Below are positions 21,278 through 25,000 of a stretch of 25,000 nucleotides of DNA, one piece after another. Under the pieces are notes generated by a model. That model had not been told where the DNA came from. It worked only from the letters and a program-made list of their open reading frames with translations, and did no database searches. The stretch lies in contig OZ026563.1 in assembly GCA_964020155.1 (NCBI GenBank), positions 1,083,824 through 1,108,823 of the forward strand, in the 5' to 3' direction. Every line of letters begins with the position of its first letter. Within the stretch, counting starts at the first letter, position 1. Position numbers and translations under genes: made by a program. The DNA comes from Chondrilla cf. caribensis (taxonomy: Eukaryota > Porifera > Demospongiae > Chondrillida > Chondrillidae).

Positions 21278-24200
21278 CACCAGTGTTGGTTTGTCTTTCA
21301 TTCTCAGACAGTGGAGTTGGAGCAGGTATCGACTCTTACTATGAGTACTGCCTGAAATCCTATATTGTTTTGGGAGATGACGCTTATCTTAAAAGGTTTC
21401 AAAAGGTAAACATGTGTGTAAAGAAGTGGGCATGGCATGAAGTCAGAGATAACTGGAGGGTGGTAAAAATTGAACGTTCTTTGAGGACAGCTGCTCATGA
21501 AGCAATACCCTGTCCCCAACATCCAGGAATGGGAAATATTCCTCAGTTGGAAACATGTAACCTTCCCACTACTTCCCGAGGGAAACCCTCAGATTATTGC
21601 ATCTTCATACATGTATGTTTGTGCATTTGTACATGTACAAATGCACAAATATCTACATACTTCTAAATCTACATACAATCCTCGATGATATAATCTCATT
21701 ATATAATTTGCATATTATTTATCTTATTTTATGTAATTTATGTCCAATCAGTCACACTATGCATATTATGTATGCCATGTATGTATTGAACAGAAACCTC
21801 AAGGAGATTAGTTTTGTAACTGACAAGGTTAATCCTGTATAAATATTTAATGTCTATCCATCTATATCTACATATGTTTATGTAGTCTTGGATCTACATA
21901 CTGTCCTTCGTGCTCTACCCACCTGCTACATACCCACTGCTTGTATCAATTGTCCTCCCCATGTTCTGTCTGTCTTACAGCACTACAGTGGGATCATGAG
22001 GTTCATCGCCAACGGTCCCTACCTTGTCGACTGTAACATGAATCGTCCACAGAACAACAGGAAGCACTACATGGATTCCCTCCTTGCATTCTGGCCTGGG
22101 CTGCAGGTTTTATGGGGAGACATCGAGTCTGCGGCCAGCACACACGATTTGCTATACTTTGTGAACCACAAGCACCACTTTCTCCCCGAGGCCTTCAATC
22201 TGGACATGAGGGGTGTGGTATGGGCCAACCATCCCCTCAGACCCGAATTTGCCGAGAGCACGTACTTCCTGTACAAGGCCACTGGGGACCCCTACTACCT
22301 GGACATAGGAAAGTCCATCATTGAGAGCCTGAATCGCTATGCCAGAGTCCCGTGCGGCTTTGCTGCTGTCAAGGACGTCAGGACAAAATCCCACGAAGAC
22401 AGGTCAGTAACATCTCATGTGGCTGCTTGCAAACATGTATGCATTTGTACAAAAAATACATACAGTGAAACCTCGCTAATCTGACACCTCTATACTCCAA
22501 CATTCTATCTAATCCGACCACTATATGAGGTACAGTCACCATACATGAGTATGGTAAGAGGCACTCCATAATCCAACAACTTCCTAATCCAACATTATTA
22601 TCAGGTCCCATTGAGTGTCAGATTAGAGAGGTTTCACTGTACTTAGGTATGTAAGTACATATGTAGGTATTACTTCATGTGTCATTGTCCTACATAATGT
22701 AATATGTACGTACATGCATACATGTATCATGCGTACAGTAGGTACATTGTGTATCCTGTGCACATTCACTATGTTTTATTTGTGGATGGGTATCATGTGT
22801 GTATGCACTGTACATAAAACCTATAGAGTGATCCTCCCTGTAGCGTATGTGTGTACTACACTGACCTTCTGTGTGTAGGATGGACTCCTTTGTACTGGCA
22901 GAGACATTCAAGTATCTCTACCTACTGTTTGCTGAAGAAGAAGAACTCGTCATTCCAATCGACGACTATGTTTTCACCACAGAAGCCCACCTCCTTTCCC
23001 TATCTCTGAGTAGAGTCCAAAAAGTGAATATTATGCACAGTTCTTGTGTGTGCAGCCTTCAAATCACACAGATCCTGTACACACATACGCACAGCACATA
23101 CGTACGTACATATTTGCAGCATATGTAGCGTATTTTGTGGCACACAGTACATACTGGGAACTCTTGTTAAACTGCTGCCACCTTATCCACCAAACCTCTC
23201 TATCCACCACAGTTTCTCAACAGTAATATAGTATGTAACCAGTAATGCCTATCTGGTTGATCTGCTAAACTCCTCAATCCACCGTATATTTTTTAAAAAC
23301 GAATTTCGGTGAATTAATGAGAATTCCCCATATTAGCGTCACTCTTTACTACATATTTGCAATGGTATGTATGTACCCGCTTGTGCACAGAGTAAAAAGG
23401 CACCTCCACCTCCGAATGTGGGTGGGAAGAGCAAGAGGCATACCAAACCAGTCATGACGGTCCCCACCGAGGAGAAGCAGTACACTTGTCCCGTGTCAAA
23501 GAGAGGCTGGACCGAAGTACTCCATTTTGAGAGAGTCTTGAAGAAGCAGACAAGCTCACCTAGGTTCAAACCCAATGTACAACCGTCCATAATCAGGAAA
23601 GATCCCAGACAGGGTGTTGATGTGCAAAAGTAAGCCGTTGCTGTGTTCGATGATGACGGAGTACCACACCCTTTGCTGCAGCAATAACACGCTACCTTGC
23701 CCCTAGATGGCCACACCCAGTTGCCACGCCCAGTATTACATTCAGTACTGGATTAACCACCACACTGGCCCTGTTGCCACTCCTATGTACACTCCTATTC
23801 ACTGTACAATCTTGTTGATAACGTTATCTTATTGCAGAGGAGCTAGCAACCACATCTACAGGTCTTGATTCACCATAAATACTGTATGTATGTATGCAAT
23901 GTATGAGATACTTCATATGTATACAATGTACAAGTTGTATATACAGTTGTATGTACCATATGTATGTACATGCGTATAATGTGGAGCATACATACGTACA
24001 TAAAGTACATACGTATTCATGCATATGTGGGAGAAAATGCCCACAGTCTTGATTCCAGGCATCCGCCTATCATGCTATTCTATGCATTGTCTTTGGTGTC
24101 CTGCCGGTGTTTCCTCTCAGAAGAGCATGGTGAGGGGGACCACACAGTGGAGCTTGCTTATCCTTTCGCACACACACCACAAGTGCGGAAAAGTGTGTAG

Positions 24201-24299
24201 TCTTCAATCAGTTACACACAAGTAGCCTTTACAATTGCACATCAACACACTCTTCTCTTTGGTTTGTGTGTGTGCGTGTGTGTGTGCGTGCGTGCGTGC

Positions 24300-24343
<44 letters not shown>

Positions 24344-24591
24344 ACGTGTGTGTAGCATGTCACAGGCTAAGCAAGCTCCCCTCTACCTGACTCTTCTTTC
24401 CGCTTGTCCTGCACAGACCTAAACACACTGTGGCACCCAAGACAATGCATAGGGCATCCGTGGATGTGGATGCCGTGTTGAAGCTGCTGTTCCTAGTCTC
24501 CCTTGTAATATTCCTGACCTCCCTGTTTCTGAAACTGTTCTCTCCAGAGAGGTGGATTCGTGACCCTGCCTGCCTGCTACTCTGTACATAG
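18345..24591 (+). CDS. EDEM3: EDEM3-like ER alpha-mannosidase with C-terminal membrane anchor
   Basis: Coding exons: 18345-18417, ~18523-18566, 19516-19656, 20060-20172, 20405-20561, 20838-21075, 21308-21405, 21981-22402, 22879-23023, 23391-23629, 23838-23861, 24059-24196, 24417-24591. Total about 668 aa. EDEM proteins are GH47-family ER lectins/mannosidases that trim mannose from misfolded glycoproteins for ERAD. The N-terminus ([12 protein letters not shown]) is a signal peptide. GH47 spans about residues 28-472: [54 protein letters not shown] (Glu117 aligns with the essential EDEM3 acid), [26 protein letters not shown] and the Ca-binding TTEAH (462-466). CRGRVRG points to EDEM3 rather than EDEM1/2. 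After GH47 there is no PA domain and no KDEL-type signal; a hydrophobic helix (about 631-652) ends the protein. The catalytic exons are secure. The exon 1/2 junction and the last three exons are less so. Confidence 0.85.
18741..18792 (-). pseudogene. tRNA-like remnant or tRNA-derived SINE fragment
   Basis: On the minus strand TAGTTCAGTGGTAAGAGTAC resembles a tRNA D-arm with an A box. Fifteen or so bases later CATCGATTCC resembles a T-arm B box. The spacing is too short for an intact anticodon arm. It lies in the long second intron of the EDEM-like gene. Confidence 0.35.
18898..19074. mobile_element. MITE-like element in EDEM-like intron 2
   Basis: The ends are CAGTGAATTTTCATTAATCT and, reverse-complemented from the right, CAGTGAATACTCATTAATCC, giving about 25-bp inverted repeats flanked by TA on both sides. 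It carries several copies of an AATCCACCA-type submotif. Closely related to the element at 17428-17606 and the decayed one near 23153-23330. Confidence 0.85.
19280..19467. repeat. Degenerate ~60-bp tandem repeat in EDEM-like intron 2
   Basis: Three diverged units share GTATG…TGTGG…GT(C)C(G/A)TGTTGGT, with anchors near 19312, 19385 and 19436. Unit length and borders are approximate. Confidence 0.4.
19516..22402 (+). CDS. EDEM3: EDEM-like catalytic GH47 exons 3-8
   Basis: Six exons carry most of the GH47 barrel, with clean GT-AG borders and matching phases: 19516-19656, 20060-20172, 20405-20561, 20838-21075, 21308-21405 and 21981-22402. Together they read continuously as GH47, for example [12 protein letters not shown] spanning one junction and [14 protein letters not shown] spanning another. 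Acidic residues expected in the active site are present ([18 protein letters not shown]). No stop, frameshift or missing block is seen, so the enzyme domain looks intact. Confidence 0.93.
21211..21272. repeat. CA microsatellite in EDEM-like intron 6
   Basis: A pure (AC)n run of about 31 units ends 35 bp before the acceptor of exon 7 (21308). Confidence 0.97.
21618..21649. repeat. Perfect 32-bp palindrome in EDEM-like intron 7
   Basis: TTTGTGCATTTGTACA is followed immediately by its exact reverse complement with no spacer. It sits in AT-rich sequence within the 575-bp intron 21406-21980. Confidence 0.95.
22463..22639. mobile_element. MITE-like element in EDEM-like intron 8, near-perfect ends
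   Basis: The two 25-bp ends differ at one base (CAGTGAAACCTCGCTAATCT against CAGTGAAACCTCTCTAATCT) and are followed by a shared GACAC. TA lies on each side (22461-22462 and 22640-22641). This is the best-preserved, so probably the youngest, copy in the window. Confidence 0.88.
22879..23629 (+). CDS. EDEM3: EDEM-like exons 9-10, end of GH47 and basic linker
   Basis: Exon 22879-23023 encodes [20 protein letters not shown] and [12 protein letters not shown], the conserved end of GH47 with its calcium-binding Thr. Exon 23391-23629 encodes a basic, Pro/Lys-rich linker ([20 protein letters not shown]) and a segment with [12 protein letters not shown]. The CP pair may correspond to the TCPN motif that follows GH47 in EDEM3, but similarity past this point is weak. 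Donors are GTGAAT and GTAAGC. Confidence 0.8.
23153..23330. mobile_element. Degraded MITE-like element in EDEM-like intron 9
   Basis: ACTGGGAACTCTTGTTAAAC on the left and the reverse complement of the right end (TGGGGAATTCTCATTAATTC) resemble the ends of the elements at 17428 and 18898. The inside repeats the same TATCCACCA-type submotifs. Ends and flanks have decayed, so the borders are approximate. Confidence 0.6.
23838..23861 (+). CDS. EDEM3: Predicted 24-nt microexon of EDEM-like gene
   Basis: The sequence between acceptor TTATTGCAG and donor AG|GTCTTG encodes about eight residues, (K)GASNHIY(R), in the frame set by both neighbours. At 24 nt it can be skipped without shifting frame, since exon 23391-23629 also joins 24059 in phase. 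The donor is weak, so the microexon may be alternative or not real. Confidence 0.4.
24059..24591 (+). CDS. EDEM3: EDEM-like last exons, C-terminal transmembrane anchor
   Basis: Exon 24059-24196 encodes [20 protein letters not shown] and an acidic stretch, with donor GT|GTAGTC. Exon 24417-24591 follows acceptor TGCACAG and encodes [20 protein letters not shown], a hydrophobic helix of about 20 residues ([20 protein letters not shown]) and [16 protein letters not shown], then TAG. Phases fit throughout. The short tail of about 16 residues would face the cytosol if the helix spans the membrane. A 220-bp intron with GT repeat separates the exons. Confidence 0.65.
24264..24342. repeat. GT/GC microsatellite in EDEM-like last intron
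   Basis: A GTGTGTGC/GTGCGTGC mixed tract passes into pure GT. It lies in the 220-bp intron before the last coding exon. Confidence 0.95.
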
Positions 24592-24900
24592 TTTCATGGT
24601 GTCCTATCTATTGTACATACTGTGGATTGGAATGTACCATCTTTCATTTGTGGATATTTATCGTCTGGTCGATTTACATATGTTCCTTATGTATTTGTAT
24701 TTATTCTAGTAGGTTCATGTCGTCATTGATTTTGAATCAGTTTTTACATCATTAGAATTCATTGTCATTGATTTTTGTTCTATCAATTGCTTTCGATTGC
24801 AATTATTTAATTGATTGATACGTGCATACTATGTGATAATCAAGTGTACCTATAGTCTACATCAGACGAAAGATAAAGTCTCACTAAGTCTCTACTGCCT
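24592..24900. other. 3' flank of EDEM-like gene
   Basis: AT-rich sequence with no ORF of note. It should contain the 3' UTR; ATTAGA and GATAAAG motifs occur, but no canonical AATAAA was found. Confidence 0.55.
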
Positions 24901-25000
24901 CATATCATTCTATGCTTCCTTCTATCATTCTATGCTTCCTTTTATCATTCTACGCTTCTTTCTATCATTCTATGCTTCTTTCTATCATTCTATGCTTCTT
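24901..25000. repeat. 20-bp tandem repeat running off the window
   Basis: Five head-to-tail 20-bp units, consensus TCTATCATTCTATGCTTCYT, with few differences (one TACGCTT variant). The array continues to the last base, so its full length is unknown. Confidence 0.97.

Noticed and set aside
1..25000. A new defence, toxin, viral or biosynthetic system
   Set aside because: All long conserved coding sequence is accounted for by three known animal gene families; no reverse transcriptase, transposase, capsid, toxin or defence domain was seen in the remaining ORFs.

Overview
This is a eukaryotic, almost certainly animal, nuclear window. It is dense with spliced genes whose introns are short (about 65 to 950 bp), and it is littered with CA/TG microsatellites, self-complementary ACATACGTAC-type low-complexity DNA and small terminal-inverted-repeat elements. 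The gene content (CEP350, SRD5A3 and an EDEM mannosidase, all with animal-type domains) and the compact layout suggest an early-branching marine invertebrate. A sponge is my best guess; the sequence alone does not prove it. There is no bacterial-style operon, CRISPR array, virus or rRNA.

Layout: (1) 1-877 is the region downstream of CEP350, with a small inverted-repeat element at 1-198 and a cluster of TCACATG motifs at 688-803. (2) 878-16032, minus strand, is a complete centrosomal CEP350 homologue. I reconstructed 19 coding exons whose splice phases all agree, giving about 3297 aa. It has a CAP-Gly domain and the CEP350-specific C-terminal block. (3) 16033-16884 is the CEP350 promoter and 5' flank, with ETS- and YY1-like motifs. 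(4) 16885-18237, minus strand, is a complete three-exon SRD5A3 (polyprenol reductase) of 320 aa. (5) 18238-18344 is a 107-bp gap between two divergent start codons. (6) 18345-24591, plus strand, is an EDEM3-like ER mannosidase of about 668 aa in 13 coding exons. It has a signal peptide, a GH47 domain and an unexpected C-terminal membrane anchor. (7) 24592-25000 is 3' flank ending in a 20-bp tandem repeat that runs off the window.

SRD5A3 makes dolichol, the lipid carrier for N-glycan assembly. EDEM proteins trim N-glycans on misfolded glycoproteins for ER-associated degradation. Both therefore act in ER N-glycosylation and quality control, and they lie head to head over what looks like a shared bidirectional promoter. 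CEP350 (centrosome, centriole and microtubule anchoring) is functionally unrelated.

I found no clearly new biological system. The most unusual items are the divergent SRD5A3/EDEM pair, the membrane-anchored EDEM3-like protein, a 13-copy in-frame 30-bp minisatellite inside CEP350, an intron made largely of TG repeat from its 5' splice site, and a family of related TA-flanked elements in introns of all three genes. Exon boundaries were placed by eye from splice consensus, reading phase and family similarity; no alignment or transcript data were available.
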